Shown here: one piece after another, positions 34,512 through 43,006 of the stretch
How positions within the stretch are numbered: the first letter of the stretch is position 1
Layout: each line of letters opens with the position of its first letter
NCBI GenBank assembly: GCA_964640995.1
Contig: CAZXJJ010000003.1
Location: 124,001 to 188,000, forward strand
Direction: 5' to 3'
Source: JAAYUH01 sp964640995
GTDB taxonomy: Bacteria; Caldisericota; Caldisericia; B22-G15
DNA: 64,000 nucleotides
The notes under the pieces: model-generated
The model's database searches: none
What the model was told of the DNA's origin: nothing
What the model saw: only the letters and a program-made list of their open reading frames with translations
Program-made: the position numbers and the translations under genes

Positions 34512-35524
34512 TTAAATCTCTTTCTCATATAATAATTTCCAGGAAAACTCTGAATTAGTCCTTTACTTTCAAGAGCAACAAGAATAGATAAATCTTTTGG
34601 AGATTCTATTATATCATCAATATATGTTATTGTATAAGGAACCAATTCTAAAACTCTTTTTTCATCTTCATCTAATAAAGGAAGTTCTCTTTCTTTCTTT
34701 TTAATTTTTAAAAATTCAAGAATATCATTAAAATCATATAAAATATTTCCTCCATCTTTTATTATCTTATGACATCCTTCTGATTTTTCGCTATTAATTT
34801 GACCTGGAACAGCAAAAACTTCTCTCCCAAAATCAATTGCAAAATCAACTGTAATAATTGCTCCACTTTTTATAGGCGCTTCAACAAGAACAATAACTTT
34901 TGAGAGTCCTGCGATAATTCTATTTCTTTCTGGAAAGTGGTAATCTTTTGGTTTCTCGTCTGGAAAATATTCTGAAATAAGTGCTCCATTCTCTTCTATT
35001 TTTTTAGAAAGAGTAAGATTTTTCGATGGATAAATATTATTTAAACCACCTCCAAGAACAGCATATGTTACTCCATTTTCTTTGAGTGCTCCAATATGAG
35101 CATACGAATCAATTCCATAAGCAAGGCCACTAATTATCACAACTCCATATCTTACAAGAAAAGAAGAGAGTTCCTCACTTATATATCTTCCATATTCACT
35201 ACATCTTCTTGTTCCAACAACACTTACTCCTATAAATTCTTTTTTTAAATTACCTTTACAGAAAAGCGCAATTGGTGGATCGTGTATATTTTTAAGAGTT
35301 TCAGGATAATTTTCATCAAGAAAAGTTGTAAAATTTATTCCTTTTTTATTATATTCTTCTAACTCTTTTCTCTCTTCATCAAAATTTAATTTTTCAATTT
35401 TTTCATGAATTGAATCACTTTTAATTAAATCCCACTTCTTTTTTCTTGAAATAGGAAGTTTTAAAATTTTTAAAACGACTTCTTTTTTACCATAAAGGTC
35501 TATTAAATCTAAAAGGTTCTTCAT
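34508..35524 (-). CDS. dprA: DNA-processing protein DprA
   Basis: A 338-residue Rossmann-like single-strand DNA-binding protein that loads RecA during transformation and recombination. Motifs include VVGTRRCSEYGRYISEEL, VIISGLAYGIDSYAHIGAL, VLGGGLNNIYPSKN, PERNRIIAGLS and VPGQINSEKSEGCHKII. A short C-terminal winged-helix-like domain follows. I use ATG 35524, where the conserved part starts; an in-frame TTG at 35548 is possible. Its start overlaps the MBL gene by 38 bases. No other competence genes are present here. Confidence 0.92.
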   Translation of the reverse strand: MKNLLDLIDLYGKKEVVLKILKLPISRKKKWDLIKSDSIHEKIEKLNFDEERKELEEYNKKGINFTTFLDENYPETLKNIHDPPIALFCKGNLKKEFIGVSVVGTRRCSEYGRYISEELSSFLVRYGVVIISGLAYGIDSYAHIGALKENGVTYAVLGGGLNNIYPSKNLTLSKKIEENGALISEYFPDEKPKDYHFPERNRIIAGLSKVIVLVEAPIKSGAIITVDFAIDFGREVFAVPGQINSEKSEGCHKIIKDGGNILYDFNDILEFLKIKKKERELPLLDEDEKRVLELVPYTITYIDDIIESPKDLSILVALESKGLIQSFPGNYYMRKRFK

Positions 35525-36335
35525 AGAAAAATTTTCTTTCTGCTTCAAGAAGCATCTCTTCTTTATTTAAAAATAAAGCATAATTTAGAAGAGGCACTCC
35601 TCTTTTTTCAAAAAGAGAAAAGTAATCTTTTAATTTCTCTTTAAAATCTGATTCCCTAAATGGGTGATGTTCCATAATAAATATTTTAATATTTGTCTCA
35701 TTTAAAATTTTTTCTGTATTTAAAATTGCTTTATCAAGAACCTCTTCAACTGGGCCATCAAAAATCAAAATATCTGGATTTTCTTGAATAACAAAACTTT
35801 CTGAATTTTCACTTGAAAAACCAGATATATCAGATGAATATAAAACTTTTTTACCATCATCTATTAAAACAGAAACAACCCCACCCATACTTTCATCAAC
35901 TCCATGAGGAAAAATTTCTGAAAATTTTATTTTGGTGTTTTCAAAACTTATTTCTCCATTAGTGATATGAAAACTTTTCGAATTTTTATCAAGAATTTTT
36001 ATTAGATTCCTCGCTCTCTCCTTTTGATTCTCACTAATAAAATTTTCAGGGTCTTTTATAAAAACAATTTTATCTTTATAATAATCATCATAAAAAGAGA
36101 AGTGATCCAAATGATAATGAGTTATTATAATTACATCAGCTTCCTTTATTTTTTCTTTTATAGTTTTTTTTATTCTATCACCAACTTTAAACTCATATGG
36201 AGTTGGAGGTAAAGAATTTTTAATTTTTGGTATTGAAAATCCAGGGTCAATTAAAATTTTTATACTATCTGTCTCAACAAAAAAAGATGTGCTTCTTACA
36301 CCAAGAGTTTCACCTGCAATTGGAGTTACTTTCAT
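35487..36335 (-). CDS. MBL-fold metallo-hydrolase of the UPF0282 type
   Basis: A 282-residue metallo-beta-lactamase-fold protein. The metal motif ITHYHLDHFSFYDD supplies HxHxDH, MEHHPF and further histidines lie later, and the N-terminus (MKVTPIAGETLGVRSTSFFV, then ILIDPG) is like the UPF0282 family known mainly from archaea. Substrate unknown. It directly abuts miaB and overlaps dprA, so it is part of the DNA/RNA operon, suggesting a nucleic-acid or nucleotide substrate (inference). Confidence 0.75.
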   Translation of the reverse strand: MKVTPIAGETLGVRSTSFFVETDSIKILIDPGFSIPKIKNSLPPTPYEFKVGDRIKKTIKEKIKEADVIIITHYHLDHFSFYDDYYKDKIVFIKDPENFISENQKERARNLIKILDKNSKSFHITNGEISFENTKIKFSEIFPHGVDESMGGVVSVLIDDGKKVLYSSDISGFSSENSESFVIQENPDILIFDGPVEEVLDKAILNTEKILNETNIKIFIMEHHPFRESDFKEKLKDYFSLFEKRGVPLLNYALFLNKEEMLLEAERKFFYEEPFRFNRPLW

Positions 36336-37571
36336 CTATACTCTCTTTCCAAAAAGTTCTCTTATATTTACTCTATCAATTTTTGCTTTTATTACTCTTC
36401 CCAAATCATCTTCTTTTGTATTCTCAACTATAACAACCCTTCCACCTTTTTCTTTTCCAATTCCTTTATTATCTTTTATATTTTCAATTAAAACCTCAAC
36501 TTCTCTTCCAATAAATTCACTATATTTTTTAAGTGTAATTTCATCCTGAACTTTTATTAAATAATTTAACCTTCTTAACTTTTCACTTTCTGGAACTTTA
36601 CATTCAATTTTTTCGGAGAGAGTTTTCGGTCTTTTTGAATAACTAAACATAAAGGCTCTATCAAACTCAATTCTTTTAACAGCATCAATTGTTAAAAGAA
36701 AATCCTCTTCCTCCTCTCCTGGAAAACCAACAAGAAGATCTGTTGTTATTGAAGCATCTTTAAAAACTTTTCTTATCTTTTCAACTATTTTCATATAATC
36801 TTCAATTGTATAACCTCTTCTCATAAGTTTCAAAACTTTATTAGAACCACTTTGAAGTGGAAGGTGGAAAAGAAAGAGCAAATTTTTAATTTGAGATAAT
36901 TCCTCAATCCACTCTAACTTAAAATTTTTTGGATGTGATGTTAGAAAACTTATTCTTTCAAATGGAATTTTTGAAACCTCTTTTAAAATTTTTATAAAAC
37001 CATCCTCTATTCCAAAATCTTTTCCATAATCATTTACATTTTGTCCAATTAAAACAATTTCTCTTGCTCCTTCATTATAAATTTCCTCTGCTTCTTTTAA
37101 AACAGTGTCTATTGGTTTACTCTTTTCTAATCCCCTTGCAAATGGAACAATGCAATAAGAACAATAGTGATTACAACCAAAAATTATAGGAAGGTATCTT
37201 GAAATAAGTGGTAATTTCTTTTTTATAACTTCTCCTTCAATTTGTTTTGCTATTTCAAAAAGTTCCTCCTCTTTATCATAAAGACCAACAATGTATGGAT
37301 TAAATTTATTTCTTATCTCTTCTTTATTTATTTCACCAAGACATCCTATTATAATGAGTTTTGCATCTTTTTTCTTTATTTTATTTACCTTTCCAAGATA
37401 TGAATAAATTTTGTGTTTTACTTTTTCTCTAACAGCACAAGTAATAACAATAATATAATCAGCATTTTTTTCATCACTCTCAACCCCTTTTGAAGACAAA
37501 AGGGAATTAAAATAGAGTGATGTATAATCATTCATCTGACAGCCAAAACTTTTTATGTGAAATTTTATCAC
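36336..37571 (-). CDS. miaB: tRNA-2-methylthio-N6-dimethylallyladenosine synthase
   Basis: A 411-residue radical-SAM methylthiotransferase. The N-terminal UPF0004 domain has three cluster cysteines (FGCQMN, ITCAVR, IGCLGE), the radical-SAM CxxxCxxC is CNHYCSYCIVPFARG, and a C-terminal TRAM domain follows. The CQMN start and the PFARG motif point to MiaB rather than RimO or MtaB. It would add a methylthio group to i6A37 of tRNA. Confidence 0.92.
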   Translation of the reverse strand: MIKFHIKSFGCQMNDYTSLYFNSLLSSKGVESDEKNADYIIVITCAVREKVKHKIYSYLGKVNKIKKKDAKLIIIGCLGEINKEEIRNKFNPYIVGLYDKEEELFEIAKQIEGEVIKKKLPLISRYLPIIFGCNHYCSYCIVPFARGLEKSKPIDTVLKEAEEIYNEGAREIVLIGQNVNDYGKDFGIEDGFIKILKEVSKIPFERISFLTSHPKNFKLEWIEELSQIKNLLFLFHLPLQSGSNKVLKLMRRGYTIEDYMKIVEKIRKVFKDASITTDLLVGFPGEEEEDFLLTIDAVKRIEFDRAFMFSYSKRPKTLSEKIECKVPESEKLRRLNYLIKVQDEITLKKYSEFIGREVEVLIENIKDNKGIGKEKGGRVVIVENTKEDDLGRVIKAKIDRVNIRELFGKRV

Positions 37572-38884
37572 TCTTCTCTTTTAAGATATTTATCTATAAG
37601 CGCTTTTGCATCCTCTTTTGTTTTTATTTTTTCAAGAATTTGATGTGCCTTAAGGTACATCAAAAGGTCTCCAACAAAAGGCGAAGGCGTTAATCCATAC
37701 TCTTTTACAATTTCATTACCTGAAATTACAAGAGATTTAAATCTATTTTTGACAAATAGACCAACAAAATCAAGAACCTCTTTTCTTGGGAATTTCTTTG
37801 AACCTTTATAATAAAATGTCAAAAGCATATATGCTTCAATTGTCTCTTTTTTGTAAGTTCTAAAGAATGTTCCTATAAAATCAACTGAAAGAATGTCTTG
37901 TCCTTCATCAAAACTGTTCTTAAGGTATTTAAATGCAAAAATTACATTTTGCACCTTTGTGCAAGTTCTAAGAGATGCATTGAATTTCTTTCTAACAAAA
38001 AGCGCGGGTGTCTCTTCTCCAAAGCAAAGCAGTGCTAGTTTAAACGTTTGAATATGGAAAACTTCTTTTCCAACAGGTTCTTTCCAGAAATTCACATAAA
38101 CTTCTCTAACTTCTTCTTGTTTGAAAAATTTATCTGGATTTTTAATTGAATCATCAAAATTTGTTAAAGCCATATTAACAAATTCAAAATTTAAATTTGG
38201 AAATATCTCTTTCAAAACTCCACTCTCATTTAGGTCATACAGAATCTTGTCTTCCATCATAAGAATTCTAAAGAACTCTTCTCTCATTCTCTCAGGAGAA
38301 ACTTTATCTAAAAGTGATTTGTTTGCTTGAAGATTTTTAAGTGTCTCTTTATCAATTTCAAAGCCAAGAGTGTGTTTAAATCTAAATGCTCTCAAAACTC
38401 TAATTGGATCCTCTTCAAAAATACCTGGGTTTGTCTGTTTTATTATTTGATTTTCAAGATCTTTTAATCCATTAAAGTAATCAATAAAGAAATCATCTTC
38501 ATCTTTAAAGATTTTTGCAAGGTTAACTGCCATTGAATTTATTGTAAAATCTCTTCTCTCTAACTCTTCTTTAAAATTCTCTTCATTAATGAAGGATACA
38601 TCAATTCTTCTACCCTCCCTCATTATCATAACTCTTGCATATATTTCTCTTTTTCTCAAATAAAATACACTTGCATTTAAAAAATGTGCAAGAGCCTTAA
38701 CTGTGCTTGTTGGAGCATCAACAATAATATCGATATCACTACTCTCTTTTCCCAAGAGTAGGTCTCTTATGTAACCTCCAACAAGGTAAGCAGTAGTGTT
38801 ATTTAAAGAAAAGAATAAGTTTACGGATCTAAGGAGTTCATCCTCTTTGATCCTTTTTTTAAGTTCAAGAAGCTTTTTCTCCAT
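37568..38884 (-). CDS. cca: tRNA nucleotidyltransferase / poly(A) polymerase family protein
   Basis: A 438-residue class II nucleotidyltransferase. YLVGGYIRDLLLGKESSDIDII provides the GG and DxD catalytic motifs; RRDFTINSMAVNL and EDPIRVLRAFRFKHTLGFEI are the next blocks. No C-terminal HD phosphohydrolase motif is seen. It could be the CCA-adding enzyme, or an A- or CC-adding specialist; the one tRNA gene in this window already encodes CCA. It overlaps ymdB by 20 bases and miaB by four. Confidence 0.87.
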   Translation of the reverse strand: MEKKLLELKKRIKEDELLRSVNLFFSLNNTTAYLVGGYIRDLLLGKESSDIDIIVDAPTSTVKALAHFLNASVFYLRKREIYARVMIMREGRRIDVSFINEENFKEELERRDFTINSMAVNLAKIFKDEDDFFIDYFNGLKDLENQIIKQTNPGIFEEDPIRVLRAFRFKHTLGFEIDKETLKNLQANKSLLDKVSPERMREEFFRILMMEDKILYDLNESGVLKEIFPNLNFEFVNMALTNFDDSIKNPDKFFKQEEVREVYVNFWKEPVGKEVFHIQTFKLALLCFGEETPALFVRKKFNASLRTCTKVQNVIFAFKYLKNSFDEGQDILSVDFIGTFFRTYKKETIEAYMLLTFYYKGSKKFPRKEVLDFVGLFVKNRFKSLVISGNEIVKEYGLTPSPFVGDLLMYLKAHQILEKIKTKEDAKALIDKYLKREE

Positions 38885-39677
38885 CTTTTGCCCCCTCTTT
38901 TCTAAGGTTTAAGTTATATCTTTTTATTATTAAAGTTTTACCATTTTTTTCGTTAATTTCAAGTAAAATTGAATTTAATCTAAGGTCATCTTTAGCCACC
39001 TTAAATCTTGTAGGAAGTTTTGTAATAAAGTGGTAAATTGCTGAATCTTTTTCTATTCCAATAACTGAATCAAAACTTCCAGTCATTCCAACATCTGTAA
39101 TGTAAGAAGTTCCAGTTGGTAAAATTTCTTCATCTGAGGTTTGAACATGAGTGTGTGTTCCAATCAATGCAGAAACTCGACCATTAAGAAAGTGAAGCAT
39201 AGCCCTCTTTTCACTTGTCGCTTCAGCATGAAAATCAACTATTTTTACAATTATATCACTATACTTTTTTAATTCTTCATCAATTTTTCTGAATGGACAA
39301 TCAATAGGTTCCATAAATGTTCTTCCCTGAATATTTATAATTAAAACTTTATTTCCATTTACATCAAAAACTGTAATTCCTCTTCCAGGTGTTCCATCAG
39401 GATAATTAAGTGGTCTTAAAATAATATTAGGATACTTTTCAAAAACTAATTTATACTCTTTGTTATCCCAAATATGATTTCCACTTGTTGCAACATTTAC
39501 ACCAAAACTTAAAATCTCTTCAAATTTTTCAAGAGTTACACCAAAACCTCCTGATAAATTTTCAACATTTGCAATAACAAGATCTATTTTTTCTTCTATA
39601 ATAATTTTTTGGAGGGTCTCCTTTAAGACCCTCCTTCCTGATTCTCCAATAATATCACCAATAAAAAGTATTCTCAT
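38865..39677 (-). CDS. ymdB: YmdB-family metallophosphoesterase
   Basis: A 270-residue phosphodiesterase with 2',3'-cyclic nucleotide activity in known relatives. Motifs include FIGDIIGESGRR, SGNHIWDNKE, DFHAEATSEKRAM and IGTHTHVQTSDEEILP, which provide the two-metal site. It follows rny with a four-base overlap; rny-ymdB is a conserved pair in Gram-positive bacteria. Confidence 0.93.
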   Translation of the reverse strand: MRILFIGDIIGESGRRVLKETLQKIIIEEKIDLVIANVENLSGGFGVTLEKFEEILSFGVNVATSGNHIWDNKEYKLVFEKYPNIILRPLNYPDGTPGRGITVFDVNGNKVLIINIQGRTFMEPIDCPFRKIDEELKKYSDIIVKIVDFHAEATSEKRAMLHFLNGRVSALIGTHTHVQTSDEEILPTGTSYITDVGMTGSFDSVIGIEKDSAIYHFITKLPTRFKVAKDDLRLNSILLEINEKNGKTLIIKRYNLNLRKEGAKDGEKAS

Positions 39678-41221
39678 TTTGCATATCCAAGTGCTTTACT
39701 CTCTCTTACAACTAAAACTTTAATTTGTCCAGGGTAAACAACTTCATTTTCAATCTTTTTAGCAATATCATATGCAAGTTTTGGAAGAAGTGAATCATCA
39801 ATTGAATCTGGTTTAACAAAAACTCTTACTTCTCTTCCTGCTTGAAGTGCATATGCTTTTTCAACTCCCTCAAATGAAGTTGCAATTCTCTCTAACTCTT
39901 CAATTCTTTTTATATATTGTTCAATTGATTCATTTCTAACACCAGGGCGAGAAGCAGAAATTGCATCAGCGGCCTGAATTATAAAATCAAGTGGCTTTTC
40001 AAGTGGAACATCATAGTGGTGTGCTTGAATTGCATGAATAATTTCTTCATCTTCTCCATATTTTCTTAAAATTTCTGCACCAATTTGAGCATGAGGACCT
40101 TCAACCTCTTTATCTAGTGCCTTACCTATATCATGAAGAAGGCCTGCTCTTTTTGCCTTTTTAATATCCATTTGAAGCTCTCCTGCGATTATTCCTGCAA
40201 GATAAGCAACCTCAAGAGAGTGCTTTAAAACATTTTGACCAAAACTTGTTCTAAATTTTAATTTTCCTATTAGTTTAACTAAATCTTTATTCATATCAAC
40301 AATGTTTAATTCTAACAGTGCCCTCTCTCCTTCTTCTACAATTTTTTCCTCCATCTCCTGCTTTGCTTTTTCGTAAAGTTCTTCTATTCTTGATGGATGA
40401 ATTCTTCCATCAAGTATTAGTTTCTCTAGGGTTAATCTCGCTATTTCTCTTCTTATTGGGTCAAATGATGATATAACAACTGCTTCAGGTGTATCATCAA
40501 TTATAAGTTCTGTTTCAGTTAATGATTCAAATGTTCTTATGTTTCTTCCTTCTCTTCCAATTATTCTTCCTTTTATTTCATCATTTGGAAGTGGAACAAC
40601 AGTTATTGTTGATTCTGCAACAAAATCAACTGCGATTCTTTGAATTGCTGTTGAAATTATTTCCTGTGCTTTCATTTTCTCAATTTCTTTCAATTTATCT
40701 TCATACTCTTTTATTTTTTTACTAATATCTAAACTGAGTTCTTTTTCAAGTTTCTCCATTAGTTCTCTTTTCGCTTCTTCTTCAGTTAGATTTGCAATTC
40801 GCAAGAGTTCCTGCTTGTGTTTTTCATATTGTCTTGCAAGCGCCTCTCTCATTTTTCTAATTTCTTCTTCTTTTTGAACAATCGTTTTCTCTCTTCTATC
40901 TATTGATTCAAGTTTCTTCTCAAGCATCTCTTCTCTTTGAATTAGTTTTACCTCAAGTTTTTGAATTTCCTGTTTTCTTAATTTCAAGTCTTTTTCAGTT
41001 TCATTTCTTATTTTAATTGACTCTTCTCTTGCCTTTGAAATAATTTCTTTTGACCTTGATTCAGCTTCTTGAACTGCCATTTCTTTTATTCTTTGCGCCT
41101 CTTTTTCTGCACCACCTATTTTACTTTCAGCAACAAATCTCCTTATGTAAAAACCTACTAATCCTCCTAATATGAAAACTAATATCACCAAAAGTTCATA
41201 TGCTATTAATGATAAATTCAT
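39674..41221 (-). CDS. rny: Ribonuclease Y
   Basis: A 515-residue membrane-anchored endoribonuclease that starts mRNA decay. An N-terminal helix (about 5-25) is followed by a long coiled coil (about 35-200), a KH domain with IIGREGRNIRTFE, and an HD domain with LLHDIGKALDKE and later conserved His/Asp residues. Length and order match RNase Y. It overlaps recX and ymdB by four bases each. Confidence 0.96.
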   Translation of the reverse strand: MNLSLIAYELLVILVFILGGLVGFYIRRFVAESKIGGAEKEAQRIKEMAVQEAESRSKEIISKAREESIKIRNETEKDLKLRKQEIQKLEVKLIQREEMLEKKLESIDRREKTIVQKEEEIRKMREALARQYEKHKQELLRIANLTEEEAKRELMEKLEKELSLDISKKIKEYEDKLKEIEKMKAQEIISTAIQRIAVDFVAESTITVVPLPNDEIKGRIIGREGRNIRTFESLTETELIIDDTPEAVVISSFDPIRREIARLTLEKLILDGRIHPSRIEELYEKAKQEMEEKIVEEGERALLELNIVDMNKDLVKLIGKLKFRTSFGQNVLKHSLEVAYLAGIIAGELQMDIKKAKRAGLLHDIGKALDKEVEGPHAQIGAEILRKYGEDEEIIHAIQAHHYDVPLEKPLDFIIQAADAISASRPGVRNESIEQYIKRIEELERIATSFEGVEKAYALQAGREVRVFVKPDSIDDSLLPKLAYDIAKKIENEVVYPGQIKVLVVRESKALGYAK

Positions 41222-41646
41222 ATTTCATCCTCCTTTTCTCTAAGAGTTTCTAAAATTAAAGATTCTCTAAAACCTTTGTTTATAAGGTATCTCACCTTTT
41301 TTTCAAAATCATCCTTCTTTTTTGCAAATTTTTTTATGTTTTCTTTCTCAAGAGTTAGATCTAAAAATTTTTTGATACTCTCTTTGACAAAATTTTTATC
41401 AAAACCTTTGTTTATTAAATATTTAAAAATTTTAAGTTCACCCCAGCCTTTTCTCTGATAAAAATCAATTTTTCTCTCAATAAGAGTTTCATCATCTATG
41501 AAATTTTTTTTAATAAGATATTCAATTATTTCATCAATCTCTTCTTGTTTATATCCAGATTCAATTAATTTCATCTTTAACTCTATTGTAAAGTAATCCC
41601 TATTCCCTAAAAGTTTAAGGGAATAGTTTAACAAATCTATATTCAA
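41218..41646 (-). CDS. recX: Regulatory protein RecX
   Basis: A 142-residue all-helical protein with three tandem three-helix repeats (for example EEIDEIIEYLIKKNFIDD and GWGELKIFKYLINKGFD). This matches RecX, which binds RecA filaments and limits RecA activity. It lies two bases after recA, the usual place. Confidence 0.85.
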   Translation of the reverse strand: MNIDLLNYSLKLLGNRDYFTIELKMKLIESGYKQEEIDEIIEYLIKKNFIDDETLIERKIDFYQRKGWGELKIFKYLINKGFDKNFVKESIKKFLDLTLEKENIKKFAKKKDDFEKKVRYLINKGFRESLILETLREKEDEI

Positions 41647-41648
41647 TT

Positions 41649-42662
41649 TTATTTATTTTCTTTTATCTCTTCTTCAGGGAAAATCTTCTTTCTTATCTCT
41701 TTTTCTATATCTTTCAAAAGTTCTTGATTCTTTTCAAAAAATTCTAAAACATTCTTTCTTCCCTGAGCAATTCTCTCTCCTTTATATGAATACCATGTTC
41801 CACTTTTTTCAATTATTCCAAGTTCAACTGCAGCATCAAATATACAACCACTCTTTAGAACTCCCTTTCCATAGATTATATCGAAAAATGCCTCTTTATA
41901 TGGTGGAGCAACCTTGTTTTTTACAACCTTTGCTTTAACCGATGTTCCAATTATTGTTTCTCCTTCTTTTATAGAATCTCCTTTTCTTATTTCTACTCTA
42001 ACTGTTGAATAAAATTTAAGTGCCCTTCCGCCTGGAGTAACTTCTGGATTTCCAAACATAACTCCAAGTTTTTCTCTTACTTGGTTTACAAAAATTGCAA
42101 CTGTTTTAGATTTTGATATTGCAGCATTTAATCTTCTTAATGTTTGTGACATGAGTCTTGCTTGAAGTGCCATATATTGATCTCCAATCTCGCCTTCCAG
42201 TTCTGTTTTTGGAACAAGTGCTGCAACAGAGTCAATTACTAAAATATCAATCGCTCCGCTTCTTGCCAATGTCTCAGCAATTTCAAGCGCCTGCTCGGCA
42301 TAATCTGGCTGAGAAATGTACAATTTTGCTAAATCAACACCAATTGCTTCAGCATAAGATGGGTCAAGAGAATGTTCTGCATCAATGTAAACTGCATAAC
42401 CACCTTGTCTTTGAACTTCTGCAACTGCTTCAAGAGCAACAGTTGATTTTCCGCTTCCCTCATGTCCAAATATTTCAATTATTCTTCCTCTTGGATATCC
42501 TCCAACTCCAAGTGCCATATCAAGAGTTAATATTCCTGAAGATATAACTTCAGTATCAAGGAGCTCCCTTTTTTCTCCCAGTTTCATTAGGGAGCCCTTC
42601 CCAAATCTTTTTTCTATATCTGATATTGTTATATTGAGCATCTTCTCTTTTTCATCTGCCAT
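41649..42662 (-). CDS. recA: Recombinase RecA
   Basis: A 337-residue DNA strand-exchange protein. Walker A is FGHEGSGKSTVALEA, with YIDAEHSLDP, the Walker B LVIDSVAALVPK, loop L2 FVNQVREKLGVMFGNPE and GGRALKFYSTVRVEIRK all typical. AGGAGGTTTC precedes the ATG. It leads the 14-gene minus-strand run that ends near 29590. I found no LexA-type operator in the upstream region. Confidence 0.98.
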   Translation of the reverse strand: MADEKEKMLNITISDIEKRFGKGSLMKLGEKRELLDTEVISSGILTLDMALGVGGYPRGRIIEIFGHEGSGKSTVALEAVAEVQRQGGYAVYIDAEHSLDPSYAEAIGVDLAKLYISQPDYAEQALEIAETLARSGAIDILVIDSVAALVPKTELEGEIGDQYMALQARLMSQTLRRLNAAISKSKTVAIFVNQVREKLGVMFGNPEVTPGGRALKFYSTVRVEIRKGDSIKEGETIIGTSVKAKVVKNKVAPPYKEAFFDIIYGKGVLKSGCIFDAAVELGIIEKSGTWYSYKGERIAQGRKNVLEFFEKNQELLKDIEKEIRKKIFPEEEIKENK

Positions 42663-43006
42663 TATGAAACCTCCTGAATTTCCATTTTCTTCAATTTTAC
42701 CAGATTTTAATAAATATAAAAGCTTTTATGTTTTTTAAGAAAATATTTATGAATCATCCTAATAAAAGTATCAAGAGTCTATTATAAAAAATGATAGAAG
42801 CAAAAGAATTTAATTTAATAGATGTTATAAATTTAGTATAAATTTACTTTAAATATTAAAGAATTATAATACTTTAAAAATTTCTAATGGGTTATGTTAT
42901 AATAAAAAAAGAAAAATTAAAACTTACCTTATATGTGAATGTTGTAAGATTGGAAAGATTTTGACTTATCAATAAAGATTTTTTATGTTTTTAAAGGAGG
43001 GTTATA
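42663..43006. other. Divergent intergenic region between recA and the giant surface-protein gene
   Basis: A 344-base, very A+T-rich region. It holds the two ribosome sites and the plus-strand promoter listed separately. A second TATAAT at 42898-42903 lacks a -35. For recA, TTGATA (42774-42769, minus) has only a poor -10. I see no ORF, riboswitch or tRNA in it. Confidence 0.5.
42961..42989 (+). promoter_or_regulatory. Promoter of the giant SLH-domain protein gene
   Basis: TTGACT (42961-42966) and TATGTT (42984-42989) are exactly 17 bases apart. A strong ribosome site, AAAGGAGGG, follows just before the ATG at 43007. Confidence 0.6.

Noticed and set aside
42158..42547. Long antisense open frames over recA, clpC, nrdJ and other genes
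   Set aside because: They are Leu- and Gln-rich translations opposite conserved genes, lack ribosome sites and follow from codon bias.
42663..42800. LexA-type operator upstream of recA
   Set aside because: I could not find a GAAC-N4-GTTC-like or CTGT-N8-ACAG palindrome, only A+T-rich sequence.
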